64,000 nt of DNA, from contig NW_019211455.1 of the NCBI RefSeq assembly GCF_002443255.2, forward strand, positions 41,786,837 to 41,850,836, in the 5' to 3' direction. The DNA is from Varroa destructor. Lineage: Eukaryota > Arthropoda > Arachnida > Mesostigmata > Varroidae. Within the stretch, counting starts at the first letter, position 1; every line of letters starts with the position of its first letter. Both the position numbers and the translations under genes were made by a program. Positions 1 to 14,746 of the stretch are shown piece by piece. The notes below the pieces were generated by a model. That model ran no database searches and was not told the DNA's origin. It was given only the letters and a program-made list of their open reading frames with translations.

Positions 1-841
1 TACTTACTTTACACACTGGGGGGGATCGCAAGCGGTGTTATTCGATTAAATAAGATCTAAATTGGTGTGTATAATGAATAACAAGTGGTTTATTAAAGAG
101 GATCATTAGTGAACTGGAGAGGATGTGGGTCCATTTTTACCTAGTTAGGTCAGCATGTCGGGCAGCTAAAATGAACACAATACAGTAAGAATAGTCGGAC
201 AGGTAGTAGAGGTAACTAATATGTCAATGACTTTATTCTGTCTCACAAATCGGACCGATCCGGTGCGTGTACTTGGAGCCAGCAAGCATTGTCGTGGTAT
301 ATAATTTCCAATGGCATCAGCTAGTTGGGTCGTGATATCTGGTAATATGGCGAGCGCCCATGACATATAACGGTACTGGCCAAGTCTCTTCAAGTTTTGA
401 CCTTTAATTCAAAACCAAATTTACATTAAAAAAATTTCATTGCTAAGAACACTTAGTAATCAGTGGGAATTTGCGTACGATTAATGAACCTAACATATGA
501 TCATCAACTCGTTAGAAGGTGGTTAAATTGCTTTTCAGCTATTCTGAAGGATTCGCCGTGCTACGAGCAGGATTTGTGGTGTCACTTCATCACGCGGTCA
601 ATTAAGGTCATGTCGCCATGTCCTTGGTGGTCGTATGTGCGATCTGTAATCGATAGACGAGATATTTTTGTCCCTACCTCCGGAGCAACTGACTCCGAAG
701 TGCTATTCGCTATAGGCACTATCGCTCTTATCCAGATTTTGGACTACTCGAGAAATGCTCACTAATAGACGCTACATAAATTTCGTCTCAGACTCTTCCA
801 ATGAGCCTTTGAACATCGCAAGTATGATAATACAACGATTA

Positions 842-886
842 TCGCGTTAAAAAAAAAAAGCGTTAAAAAAGCGTTAAAAAAAATTA
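842..886. repeat. Three copies of GCGTTAAAAAA
   Basis: GCGTT followed by A runs of differing length recurs three times in 43 bases, a short impure microsatellite. Confidence 0.8.
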
Positions 887-2372
887 TCAATTTTCGACTT
901 GTTTCGTATTGGGATCTCACTCAGTGTCCGTTATGCGCTGACATATCGTACAAAAAATAAGTAATTATAGACACACCTTAATGCAAGCTCTATTTTAGAT
1001 TTCAGTGCGTTCTCATTGACTTTTTTAATTAATTATTTTTTTTAATGTTATTATTAATTTTAGTTATTTATTAATATTAACACACTTCAATTCTAAATTA
1101 CTTCAGTTTTGGATGTCTAAGAAAATACCACAAGATTGGAACAAGCGAATTCTATGAGAACGAATTACGGGGCCTCTATTTTAAAGACGCCGAAATATCT
1201 AACGTTGTTCGTGAAGTCATACTACGGTGTTATTATAGATAGCCACGATCACTGTAGCTTCCTTTCAGACTAGCTGAGTAAGTAGCTGTGTGGTTAATTC
1301 AATACGTTTCGGTATCATAGGTATTGAATCTTCATCGGCAATATGTAATCTAGTGGTGTGCATATTTTACAGCTGAAGGTATTTGGTTAATATTTTGTTA
1401 TTATATATGTACATATTTTATTGTTAAAAATGTAACGAAAGATCTTTCACTTGCAGCCTCACTAGTTATCATTGCCGTTAAATGCTAAGTTGTAATTTAG
1501 CCTGCTTATTATCAACATAATTCATAATATATGTACTGGAATTGAAGTGCAGCCTGTCCTATTGAGGACATTAGAATGCGCGGTAACGAGACTGCATAAT
1601 GAATACTCTCGGCCGGGTGACGGTATCATTTTAGACGAAACTCTCTGTACGAAGATGTAGCGGCGGCATCAACTGGCTGATGGAACGCGAGTAACCCAGA
1701 CTGTGTGATAGAACTTATTTGGGAGGTGGACTGTTGCTATACATGAGAAACGTTTGTCGGCAAGTCTTGAGCAAATGTACAACTAATTTACATTGCACAA
1801 ATTCTACAAAGTGTCGAAATCGGAAGAGATCTGATGCAGTTCACGATGCCATTCAGTAATTTATTTTTTCCTATTTCAATTGCGGTTTTATTAGCCGAAA
1901 TTAAGAGGTGATTGCAGATATAAGTGCCGCACTTCTCAATCCAACGCGTCCGAATAGGTTTATTTCACTCAGTAATTATATTAAGCGAAAAACAATTTAT
2001 ATATTTACAGGGACGAGCACTTTCTCCAAGTTCACAGGACATCGGTCACTGCTGAGTCGCCCATCTTCGCTCTGTCGGAACGACTTCGTAGGAGAGACGC
2101 AAAGATGCGAATTTTATTACTGAAAACAGGTTTAATGACTACGTAGTACCGGATTACATTATGCTTCTAATGACTAGCGTCATGTCTGTAGGTTTATTTA
2201 CTGTCCTCAAATAGTTAAAATAGCGTGTTACAACGAGATATCGCTAGTAACATAAAGTTAATCTTTACAAAATACAAAGCGCGCAAATACATTACCCACT
2301 AAGCTATCACGACGACAACTGCTTGAAGGTTGCACAGGTGGGAGTGTTCTTTAACAGAAAACGTATTAAATT

Positions 2373-2373
2373 G

Positions 2374-2407
<34 letters not shown>

Positions 2408-2419
2408 TATACACATACA
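2373..2419. repeat. (TA)n microsatellite
   Basis: Alternating TA with single G and C interruptions; flanked by TTG and CAA, so it can fold on itself. Confidence 0.9.
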
Positions 2420-5400
2420 ATATTTGTAAATAAACGCCCAGTGCTCACACCATGATGCCTATCGTTACGTACATATTTGTTCTTTAGCGTTGCAGACCAT
2501 TAGATAAAAAGTAACTGTTACATGATCATAGCAGGCTATACAGCAACAATGTATATTTGGGTAGCACCACTACACAGCTCTAACATGAATCTGTCATTTT
2601 CGTTCATGAAAATCATCGAGGAAAGTAATCTCAAAAAGGATAATTTGGTGTATATGTGAACAGTACTTTCAGGTTTCATCCGTGAGCTCCTAGTGACAAA
2701 CTACACGAGGCCTCGACAGCAGTACACTATCTTTTCTTTTCCCTTTAACGAGATATAAACTATAGTGCGATTGTAGTGATTACTTCTTGATTGCTATTTG
2801 CCCGCGAACAACAACGCGGATTTCAAATGTCGAGCCCTGAGTCCGTCGTAATTTTCGTTGAACACGTGTGGGATGAATGAAAAATCGAAGAGATTCCTTC
2901 GATCGAAGAGATACTATTCTAGTAAGAAATGAAGACGAGGAAATGAAATAATATTTTGTCAAATACGTCTAAGGAAATACGGCCTAGAATATATACATAA
3001 AGAAAAGCTATGGTCAGTACTTACGAGCTAGAATATAAAAAACTATCACGTGTTTGAAATTTTTTGTGTGATGTTTGATGCTGTTAAATGACAGTAAAGA
3101 GTAGCGAGAGAGAACATCTTCTGTAATAGTATTAAAACGAGCCATCGTACCGTTTATCGAAACATGAGTATGTATCCTGTAGTGACAACGACAATGCTGC
3201 GATGTCCTTTGTTGGAAGACCCATAAGTTGGTATAAACTAATAATTGTTTTTAGTTGAATTTCGATAACGGCGAAAAGACCTTTCCTACGCGTGTTACCG
3301 GCATATAGTTGTATATGAACCAAGATGAAAGGATTAAGGGGAGACGAACTCCTTTGGATTTTTTGGATTGTTTCCTTTGTGCCCGATGGAATGGAAATTA
3401 GTATATCTTTAGCGTGCAAAATTTAAAATCCGTTAGCGAGTCGATAGCGGGCGGTAAATGACCGCTATTAAGCAAATATTGGGAGAAAGCGCCCTCTACC
3501 GATCGGGCCGCAGCCGTGAGGTGACCGGACTGCTAAATTCTAACACTTTCTGTTCATGTGTGTCGAATTACATGATGGAGTGTGTAATAAAAAATTACAA
3601 TTTTTGGACGTTTTTTTGACTTCGCAAGATTCTTCCGAGCTCTGTGGACGAAAAAATACGAAATAATATAGTAGAGAAATTCCTGAAGGTCCTGCAACTA
3701 GAATAAAAATCAGCGTTCACAGTAAACCGAATACGTATTAAGGACCGTGTTCCATTTGCAACGAGCCTTTATTCGCTTCAACACTCTCACTGGGACGTTC
3801 CCCAATAGAAAGTCAGAGAAAAAGCTGGTTTCTGTTGCTGTAAACGAAAATTCGATCTGTTGATACCTACGCAGACCTTGCTCCCCTGAAGATAGCTGTC
3901 ATAACCAAGCGATCTAGTTGATTCATATTATTTAGATGTTTGGTTTTTTCGTTTACTTCTTTTTGACAAATTTTCAATTAGTGGCATCAACACAAACAAC
4001 TATCGTATCGGGTTAAAATTATCGTAGAGCTACTTTTTTTGCATATACTTGAAAACGTATTCACACCAATATCGAATCGTAGTAGCAGATACGTTTGTGG
4101 CACTGTGTATTCCGAGCTGAATGAAAAACGGTTTGGAATGAAAACTGTTAACGTCCACAGGAGCCCTTTTAGCGCAGAAATTAGAATTCGCAAAAACGTA
4201 ACGTACTGAATGCAAACATTTTTCTATAGGTTATCTACGACCCCTCAGCAGACGAGCACCTGTGTGGCCAGGCATTCATGAAATACGGAAGATCCTCGTT
4301 TTTCGTTTCCCATGTCTTTGTCCATTACGCCGACTGCGTACAAACCTTTACTTTGCCGTCCCAAACATTCACGTCAAGGAACCTTTACGAAAGGAACTTC
4401 GTCTCTAAGACATAACAGCAAAAATGACAATGTTCGGTAACAACGTATCATTAAAAATAAAATTAGTCCTTTATCACGGCATAATCCCGCCTGCTTCTAC
4501 GGACGTTTATTTGACGGGGTCTTACTACTATTATTGAGACATTGTCAAAGGCCACAACCGATGAAAAAAATCAAAAGTATTTTTTGAGAACACGCACGAT
4601 GCTTAGCGTAGGCTCTCAACTAGTTCAATTTCTCACTCGAAACAAATTTCAGACAGCGGTATTCTATGGTGAGCTCACATAGAGCGCAAATAGAAACAGT
4701 TATATTCGCATAGGAGTGTTACTCAACGCTATTACTTAACAGTGCGAGACAGTAATTCAATTTACCGGCAGTGAAATAACAGTACACCCACTAGCTGAGT
4801 TCTGCAAGAATGGATGCCGTCTCGTACGAGCTTGTAGCTGAGGTTCTTGCACCGAATAGGGTCAAAATTGAAGTGGTAGAGACAGGCGCAAATCTGATCT
4901 TGCGTTCGAGTCTCTTACTGGCCGTGATCACTATAGTCATTGTTATTATAATCGGCTATAGTATAGGTAAACTTTTAAAGGATTAACTGTAATTTCGACC
5001 CAGCTAGGCCACGAACACCTCATCAAATCATCACAGAAGCGTGCCATGAACTTCTGTAGAACCAATCGACACGCTAATAATTTTGATTAGTGTTTTGCTA
5101 GAGGTTCCATCAGACACACATGACTGTTTCTCTGAATAAGGCGTATATAATATAAATTTGTAAAAGTGTGTATTAACAACACAGCGAATATTCTATATAT
5201 AATTTTAATAGCATAGTCTATAACTTCTAAACTACTACTAAACTTAGGTGATTTCAACAGCAAGAGAATAAAGGCCGAAGATGATTACGCGGTTAGATGT
5301 CTTCCTGTTCAGTGATAGTACTTTGCTACCTATAGTGTGTACGAAATTCGACCAACGGCATATCTCATGAAAGTCACCCCACAAACGAATAGTGCTTTAC

Positions 5401-6316
5401 TATCTGATGTAACTGGGGTTGTGGGTGGTGACGTTTCCAACGTTGGGGTCTGTATCATATGTATAACGACCTTAGAAGGGTTTTGTCATTTGGTATCTCA
5501 ACGGTAATTTTCGTCGGGATAGTGTTCAGGAGCTACCGATAGGAAAACGGCACAAAGGCTGGAAATATGTAACGGAAATGTGTTTCGTCATCATATGACC
5601 ACTCTGCGTCGATGGAGCCATTGAACGCTAGCCAAATTCTCTTGTGACTAGTGACATAATTAATGAACACTCTCCGCCCTTATAGCTCCGTAATTTTTGT
5701 TTAAAAGGCACATAAAGTCAACGAGCATATCAGACAAAAGGCTGAGACACACAGGGGCAACATGTTGCGACCTGTTTTCTGAAAAGGTCCTCCTTTGTCA
5801 TTCACAAGTTATCTATCTGTATACTAATTTAGTTCCAGCTAGAATACGTTTGGATCCGACAACAGTTTTGTGCGTGGTTGAGGTTATAGCTGTGCTTAAA
5901 TAGGTTCAAAGAACCATTGAAAAATAGCAGTATTCTAAACTTACAACAAACGGAGATAGTCAATCTTCCGTTTCGCGGAAAAACTTGAGCCAGATCTATT
6001 TTTGGCCTTCGGACCTATATACACTACACGATAAGTGTGCGCATATTCATTGTCTCTAACCCACGGTTTACACTAGTTCTATTCGAAATAACCACGTATT
6101 ATATTTATAGTTGGAATGCACGAGAATCCACAGAGTTGCATGTACGTGTTGTGTGGTAAAATTAGGCTAGAACGCCTAAAAGTAGAAGCGTCAAAACGGA
6201 AATCATGGCTTCTTGACTCGCGGCTACCAGCCTATCATTTGAGCTTTTGGTAGCGATTACGCAGCAAAACACCATCTAGCGTCCAACAATAATTAGCTTG
6301 TCCATAACTGATAATC

Positions 6317-6318
<2 letters not shown>

Positions 6319-6355
<37 letters not shown>

Positions 6356-6404
6356 TGTCCCATATATAAACTGTCATGTCTATATATATATATATATACA
6401 GTTT
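6319..6404. repeat. Two (TA)n tracts, the second inside a small inverted repeat
   Basis: Tracts lie at 6319-6352 and 6380-6398. AAACTGT at 6368 and ACAGTTT at 6398 form the arms of a hairpin around the second tract. Confidence 0.85.
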
Positions 6405-7356
6405 TTGTTATCAAACTCTTTTCATCGGTACTCCAACGCCAATTTAATTGACAGTTGTGCATAGTAGAATTAACCGAACCTATTGAAGTACTATCATTTG
6501 TTGTTTTCAAAAAAAAAAAAAAAGAAAACTTAGGCCAATGGAAGGCTGAATTGAAACAACGGACTAACCATTATCCAGCTTTCATGTTCCAAAGGGCACC
6601 CGGAAATATCGGTATGGTAAAACCGATGTTTCACGGGCCTTACCAAGCCTTAGCTTTGTGGTTCTAGCATCAATACGGTGTGATTTTTATCATTCAAATG
6701 CTTGCTGCGCAAACAATAGCAACGAAAGCAGAGATGGCTTTGATATGCCCCCTACCTTATTTGCTTCAGGCGCAACTTGTGCTGCCGGGGCTGAAAGTTG
6801 GATGAGTCTTTGCTACAGGGACCACTGGTCAATAGTTAGGAATTACGCAATTTCGTCAATTATTGTAAGATCACTATCAGAATGAGAACTAAATAGATCA
6901 CAGTGTAAACATCCGATGAGTAGATCTGAAGGCGGTGCTACACAATTACCCTTCGACGCATAAATCCGTCGCTAGAACGGATGAGCTTGGCTTTCGTCTT
7001 CGGTTAGATAGGAACTCAAGTGGAAGTTGTTGAGGCAGCGAGACTAAGTAGCATAACAATTAGACTAAATTAGCAAAATTCTACTAACTACGTCTAACCT
7101 AGCTACGTTGGGGTGGCGTTCTTTCACGCACACAAAAAAACACGCTAGCTAACGAAAGTTACAGGAACTTGAAGTAAGCTTTTCACTTTTCTAGCTAATG
7201 CTGTTGCGACGGCTTTCCAATGCTAAAATGGCGCCAATAATGAATGGTAGGAGCAGTTAATTTGCACAACGTCTAAGCGTTTGCCCTCATCTAATATATA
7301 AACTGTTAAGGCTTGGAATTTTTTCGTGAAACTTTACGGAGAAAAATATTCTACAG

Positions 7357-7362
7357 TTGATT

Positions 7363-7396
<34 letters not shown>

Positions 7397-7434
7397 AATC
7401 AATTGTATATATATGTATATATATATATATATAT
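7357..7434. repeat. 46-bp perfect palindrome with a (TA)n core, followed by a second (TA)n tract
   Basis: TTGATTGAC at 7357-7365 and GTCAATCAA at 7394-7402 flank pure TA, so the whole 46 bp is self-complementary. A further interrupted (TA)n tract follows to about 7434. Confidence 0.9.
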
Positions 7435-9206
7435 TGTGTGTATTAGCTTTGCATGAAAAAAAATATCACATTTCCGTGGTGGCCGCCAATACACTGCAAC
7501 AGAACTGGCTTTCGGGAAGTGTTTCTTACAAGTAAACCGCTACGTTAAGATAGGCATCAAACATGGTATTGCAATTTATTAAGGATGATTTGGAAAAGGA
7601 TTAACAGGGACAGCAATATGGGATTAAGCACAGGTTAAAAAGTCTAGCTCGTTGATGACAAACGAATGACTTGTTAAGCACTGTAGAATTAAAATATTAT
7701 CTAAAGATGAGTCCAATCGAGGGATGGAAGCCGCAGAACAGGAGGTTTCTGATTTCTGATAAGGAAAAAACGGATCCAAGCGAACCAACGGCAAAATGAG
7801 ACCCGTTTCTCAGCGCTTATCTTAAGAAAATTAAAAAAACAAAATAAAAAAAAATGGAAAAAGCGACATATTTGTTAGACTAGTCACACTGTGTCGCGTT
7901 GGTAGCATTACGGTGACAAGACGTAACGAAAACTGATGGCGGACGCTTGTGAAACATGAAATAAGAATCGCTATTTAAGGACTGAGTCAGTTGTGAAGAA
8001 AAAAACTACTCATAATTTTTTACTCGAATGAATAGATATCTGCTTATTGAAAACCGTTTGTTTTAATAAATGTGTCGAGCACTATTCCAATTCTGCTGTT
8101 TTACAGAACTACGTTCGCTTAAAATGGGTGGCCCCGTCGCAGTGCGAAATGAACCGTGTGTTTTTGTTTAGTTTCGCACCTAACCAACAGCACATATCGC
8201 TAGATCTCTTAGGCAAGCACGCTGCCATTGCAGTATCACGGAGGCAAAAAAAAAGAAGACCGTTTGTGTAAACGCAATTTGCCTGCTAATAGACACAAAA
8301 ATGTTATTTTTACGAGTAACAGATGCGTCGGGCTTGGACGGTATAACTGGAAGAATTAGCGTACATGCAACAACAGAAATTCACTCAGGGAAAACGTAGA
8401 TGCTTCAATAGTTTAGACAAGATAGGGTGTGATGCTTTCGCTATCTTTGTTAAAGTTCCTTTTGGCTAGACGAATATTGGAAGTTAAGGATGTTGCAGCG
8501 ACAGACATAAAGCTTAAATCATGTCCTTTTCATATCCAAATCTTGTTCCAAATATCCAAAAGCTCAAGCTTCGAGCAGTGTTCTCTTTAGAAGATGGCTC
8601 AGTAACTAATGTATGACTGTCGGTAACTGAACTAGCCTGTGATAGCCTTCGCCTCGCTATAGCTCGAAAGGTAGCCTGTCTTCGTATAATATATATATGT
8701 ATGAAACTCTGTGTACATATATACAAAGACCGTTTTAAAAATTTCGTTCGTCTTTCTGTTCGAGTCATTTTTTTAGGTTAGCTACCATGATGTCAGCATA
8801 GCCTTCTTGTAGTTATCTTTAATATATTGGTATCTTGCCCTGTAAAAGACATGTTTGCGAATATGACGGAACCTCATTTTTTTGAAAAATCTTTGTCCTC
8901 CAAGTGAAACTGGTGGAGTCTGAAGAGTTCCTGTAGTCCAGATCTGATCCATGTCCATACGGCGAACAGTCATCAGCTCGAGACCCAATTCATTGCTATT
9001 ACAGTCTGCAATCTCTTGTCTTAATAGAACAGTAGCTTTTTTTCAACATGAACATAGACCGACGTGAACGACTGTTAAAAAACAACGCCCCTAACGACTC
9101 AAATTGTCTCGAATTCCAGTCGACTTCCGGGTGATTCTATCATCAGAATATTTATAACGAGTAACGTCTTCTTTATATTGAGGGTGGAAATTATTTAAGT
9201 TTCCCG

Positions 9207-9229
9207 TATATATATATATATATATATAT
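9207..9229. repeat. (TA)n microsatellite
   Basis: About 11 uninterrupted TA units. Confidence 0.9.
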
Positions 9230-10722
9230 CATGTACAAGCCACAACGACAACAGACTAATGCTGAGTAATGTTGTAGGAAACTTGCTCAAACACAAACAA
9301 AAAAGCAGTTTTGAGAGCTTCATAATCTTGGCAAGAAGGCAGTTTAGCAATCATTACATGAACGACAAAAAAAAAAAAAAGACTTCGACTTGTCCTGCCA
9401 CTGAGGGCACCACTTCCCAACCTGCTCCCTCATAGCTCCACAGAAAATTAAAGTAACCACGAAAATATCGTTGTTACATGGGCAAAATGTGCTCACAGGG
9501 ACTTTTTCGCTATTATTATTATTGTGATTATGATCATTTTGAGATTTCGAAAAGCACGACCATTCGACTAATGCCCATTCCGGGATATGTTGCTGTTCCG
9601 CCATATCGAGCTATAGCCTCATTTCCGTACGGCGCTGATAACGATACCGCTCTTTACACAGAAGGCATCAAAGAAGCGTGGAAGTTAAATACTGAGACAA
9701 TATGTTGGCAGCCGCCATTATCTCCGATATCTTTTTCAGTGTCGGTTAACTTCATGTTGTTCAAGTTTTTTTCTTGAGCGAAAAAAAAAATTGAGCTACG
9801 CAGTAAAACTCGCACGAAAATTAACGTAATATGGGGTAACGCAAAATGATTTGATGGTTTACTTTGTGAAGGAACGTCCGGCTTTATTCGCAGTTCCCAA
9901 TTGCCATCGTTATCTCTTTCGCCCTCAGTGTGATAGGTTGGTTTTCGCGATCTCTTCCCCAGACCACTGCTCCCCCGTCTGTTTCGACTTCATCAGACAA
10001 AAAGATAATTCGTCAGATGTTCGTCGATAATACCCGAGATGCGGGGAGTATAGCGGTCGGACTGATATTCGAGCCGCTTCCACCATCTGGCGTTGTCTAC
10101 ATGATTAAAAGAAACGCGCAGGGGTGAGGGCTGGGTGGGCGTTACAGGGAAGAACGCCTACTGCCATTTGCAACGGTTGTGGCAGGCCCACGTGGCCAAG
10201 TAGTTCTTGCTGACGGAGCAGCATATTCTAGTCAGACAATCATTAGCCATACACATCAAAGACGAAGGCAAAGTCGGGGATACGTACTTACTAAGCAGCG
10301 GATGACGTCTTATTAAGTTATAAAGAGTTGGGCCATCTGCTTATTTTCTATGCTATACGTTGACGGCGGTATAAACTCGATCCAGATTGGATGAAAACGT
10401 ATTGCACTACAGAACGTGGAACTACAAAAAAGCTTCTACGATTCCGGCTCTTTCCGTCTCGTTAGCTTGAAGAGCAACAACAATATGTCCTACCAAGATC
10501 TGGCCGGAAATCATCGGTGATAAATAAAAGCGGACCGCTCAAAAATGGGCGCCGGTAAAATTGGCAAGGGAAAAAGATAAAAAAATAAATCATATTTCGA
10601 CGACCCGCAACGTAAAAATGAGTCAAGCAAAGTTGGCTTTAGACTATTGTTATGTTATGTTACATTTTGAAGTAGTCGATCAGGACGGAAGGTAGTAGCC
10701 GTTAGTAGCGAATATTACTATT

Positions 10723-10742
10723 GTTGTTGTTGCTGCTGCTGC
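10723..10742. repeat. (TTG)n/(CTG)n triplet run
   Basis: TTG units pass into CTG units. No open frame around it supports a coding role. Confidence 0.8.
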
Positions 10743-13700
10743 AGTTTAAAGGAACTTAACGTTTTCTTTTAAGTTAAACTGAGATCTGTTAAGAGTTAAG
10801 AGTGTCGTCAGATGCGATAGAAAGCATATGAAATTAGATCTTAGAGGGTGCAGTAAATGCAAAATCTGGGCAAGTTGTAAACTCAATGGTAGTCATGCAC
10901 CGCTGCTTAGTTATACTGGGAAGTCCTACTGAGAAATACATGTGTAGCACATAGAATACTTATAGATTATTAAATGACTGTAGTTCTACACGGGGCGTTC
11001 AGAACAATGTTGAAATATTTGATTTTTGGCTCCTCATAGTTGTCGATTGAGAGCTGAAGTTGATACACAGAAAAACCGGTGAGCATGTTTTATCGTGATG
11101 TGTATCGAACAGCGGATATCATGACGAGTCAATAGGTTGTGCGAAACTTCTATCCTAGACAAACATTCCTCCAATAACATTACCTACTTAATTGCGGTTC
11201 TAGCAGAGTTCCATTTTGTCTGCTGCCAGGAAGTCATTAAGCCAGGAAGCTCACTTCATGGGCCCAAGTTAGCTGCACTGATCTTCTCAAAGCCGTAGCC
11301 AGTGCTGCTGTTTTGTAGTGGAGTAACTTTCTGTCGTGCGCAGCATTTTCGATTTTTTGTGTAGTAATTTGTACTCGAGCATTTTGCGCTATTAGTTGCC
11401 GTAGCGTTTGTCCCCGTTTCCTTCTGGTGTGCAGGAACTTACCTGGTACTTCTAGTAAGTATAGCTTCATAGCCATGGGATACACATCAGTCCCAACAGT
11501 TGTTGTTGGTCACTGGGTTGGATTCAGAATGATCTGACTTAAGTGGATCGTCCCAAAAACGAAAAATTTTCTTTCCAATCTGGCAAGATGCCTCGCTGCT
11601 TGTTTTCGATTACCGTTTTCGATGTCCTTTGCGTATGGACACTTCCCGGCCACGTTGCATCAAGCCTGCTAGACACGCCCGGGTTGCGCATTTTCTTGGG
11701 TGGTTTTCCGTTCAGTACTATTCTTCGACATCAAATTTTTCTTACTGTTTTCTCTCCTACACAAAACGTGCTACCTTTATGTTCATTACTACTATGGGCA
11801 ACCAGTCGAAAGCTTGACATTGTCCATTATAACTCAAAACATGTCTTTTCCTATCCTCCTACGCCCAGAGCTATCTATTATATTACTCTACGATGATTTG
11901 AACGCTCGAGCATAAGACAATAAGACATATGTGTATGTTAACGGGCATCAGTTCTACAGCCCCCCCCGAACGATAATCTGCGTTATTTAATTCTTAGCTC
12001 GTCCCCTTTTCATCTTGCTTCTTTAAACAAAAACACCCGATGCTAGCAACGGGTCACCTATCTAGTTAAAGACTGTTAGGCACTTTTCCCCTTCGGCGTT
12101 CGATTTTTAGCTGAACAGGTGCATTCAGTTGCGGACGATAGCGTAGTCCATTATTGGCGACGGCTCTTAAGGGAAGTGCGCCGCAGTGGTGAAGCGTCTA
12201 CCCGAGCTAAAATCGCCAAAAAACACTTCGCGTTCGTAGCCGCAAAGGAAAAGGTGCTACACATCCATGAAGATTTTCACGTTACATTTTGCCGCCATTT
12301 TCCTCTAACTATATGCCCCTTCGACGACGGAAGTCGATTACCCACGGCACCAATGGACCAAAAACGATTTGGTAGTTTTGTTCTTTTCAAAAATATAAGC
12401 ACTATAAAAAAGTATTATTGGCTAAAAGATAAGCCAAGGGGCAGACGGGGCGGTTACTCGCTATGAGTGCGTTTGCCCTCATTTTTTCAGCCGACATCGT
12501 TTTTGGCATTTGAAGTTTCTGTCAAAGCTCTGCTCCGCCTAAGGACAAGACTGGGCGAAAAAAGCCTTTAAGCATTTCAGACGCCCTTGTATCTGTGGGG
12601 TGAGCAATGGTAAACGCTAGCGAAAGCCATCCTGTAATATATATGAGTGTAACGACGACAAGGTTTTGGCAGTTTCAAGACGTTAATAACATCGCCTGCC
12701 ATAAGCAGCGTTTCTCTTCTCCATTGTGTTTCTAGTTAGCATAGTGATGCCATTCGAGCTCGCACAAGCGGGTCTGGTTGAACGGCCAGTGGAAAAAATA
12801 ATCTGATAAACCTCTTGCCTTCGGCGTGAAATGTATTTAGCTCTACGGGTATCAAACGGAAAATACGGGCAAGCGGAAATGGCTACTTAGGAAAGATCCG
12901 TTGACGGGACTGTTCTATAATCACTTGGATAAATACGATCTGTTAGTGAACAACGGGAACCGCTGATTGACCACCATTGATAGCAAATATCATAAGCACA
13001 CAAGTATACTACGGAATAAGATTAGTAAGGCGATGACATTGATAAATGCACATAGAAGCACTGCACTGCAAGGAATCTAAAAAACTGATTGAATTATATG
13101 CGTTGTTTTGGATAGGCCGTGTATACGACGATGCCTCCCGTTGTAGGGGGGAGTAAAAAGGCTTTTTTTACGGGGATCGTCTGGCGCTGAATATGGCTCA
13201 GGCAGAACTTGTAAACTGATACATTCGGGGCTATGTGGCCTACGTTAGGCTGATATCTTGACAGGAAAAGCAACACTTCTTTGATCTAGTAATCCTGTGT
13301 AAATAATTATGAATTGTTGAAAGGTCACCTTCCTCGTAGCCACTGCAAAAAAAAATTGTGATGTATCTTTTGATTTGTGCACAAAAAAATTGTTCATTCA
13401 ACTGGAAGCATTAACTTCAAACACTGTGGTCCAATATAGCACGCTTTGTACGATTTATCCTAAATAGAGGTCATATGCATAGTGATTTGGGATTCAGGTT
13501 TATATTAAAGGGCCTATGAAAATAATGATACAAACAAACTGAAATGTAACAGGTGGAACAGTTTATAGGTTGAAGCGATATTGTTAACTTCTCGTAAAGG
13601 CGACACTTACTACGATAACAAGTTAGCTCAGCCATTTAAAAAAACTCACGCTGAAACACGGTGAAGAAAATATCGCAGCTCTTCAAATGATTCGCTCCAG

Positions 13701-14723
13701 ATCACCGTGTCTTTATCTAATTGAATAGTAGCTGGTATCTTCGTAAGCGGAAAAATGACGAGATTGAAACGAACGAAAAGTTTTACATAAAATGGGCAAA
13801 CAAATCCAGCTACGTCAAATGAGCTACCGAAAAGGGAAAACTATTGAGTGCATCCTAATTTAGAAAACCGCCGATCTTTGATACCTTTTTTTTTCTAAGG
13901 TATAATTTCTGAGCCAAACAAGCTCGTTCGCTTTATCCCAGGAACGATCGTCCGATTGAATCCTTTCGCCAAAAATCTGCTAAATATACACTGTTAAGTT
14001 AATACGTGGCTATAATAATAATAGTATCCAACCTAGATAACACAGATTAGCATGTGTCTAACCCATAAATTATATACGAGGCCATTTAGCATATACACGT
14101 AATGATGGGATGGTGGCTTTTGAATGATACGCGGACCTAAACAGTGTCAGGAAAAAGCTGATATATCTAATCTAGTAAAAGGTAGCTTCTAACTAAGATG
14201 ATTATTATTTGTTGGCGAAGTGTGTGGCGTACGCTATGGACATGTCTACCGGAAGTGCTCAAGGGGCCTTTGTGTGTCCATTCTTGTTCTGCATTCTGGG
14301 CATCGAACAAGTGATTTTTTAGGTCATGCCTCTCAAGCTGTATGCAGATTAACTCAGACTGTTATATGTAATAAGGACGTGCGACCCTCTCTTGTAATAA
14401 TATAAAAAAGATGTTTAGAAAAAAAATAGTATAATACCATGAACTGCTAATATATGTTGGCCTAATGGGAATACAAAACGAAGTATTTGCAGTGAATCTT
14501 TATTGTGTTAAAGTTGATTAAAAAAAAAAAGTAAGCTCGTAAGATAACGCTGCTAATATTAAAATGTTCCAAGACTCGTATAAATGATTTACCGACTTTT
14601 CGAAATAATAATCTGTTTAGTAACCATCGAAACTGTGTGAACCATCCAAAGCCATCAAGAGCAATGTTTCACTTCACTGTTTAGTACATTTAGTGGTATA
14701 AAAGGAAAAAAAAACGCGAACTC

Positions 14724-14746
14724 TTATCATTAACGATTAATGATAA
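14724..14746. repeat. Perfect 10-bp inverted repeat with 3-nt loop
   Basis: TTATCATTAA, CGA, TTAATGATAA. Confidence 0.9.

Noticed and set aside
9344..9777. Opposing open frames on both strands
   Set aside because: They overlap each other, have repeat-derived runs of Tyr or Asn, and no splice support.
12119..12466. 115-codon basic open frame
   Set aside because: It starts with GTG, has no ATG until late, no clear splice border and no family resemblance.
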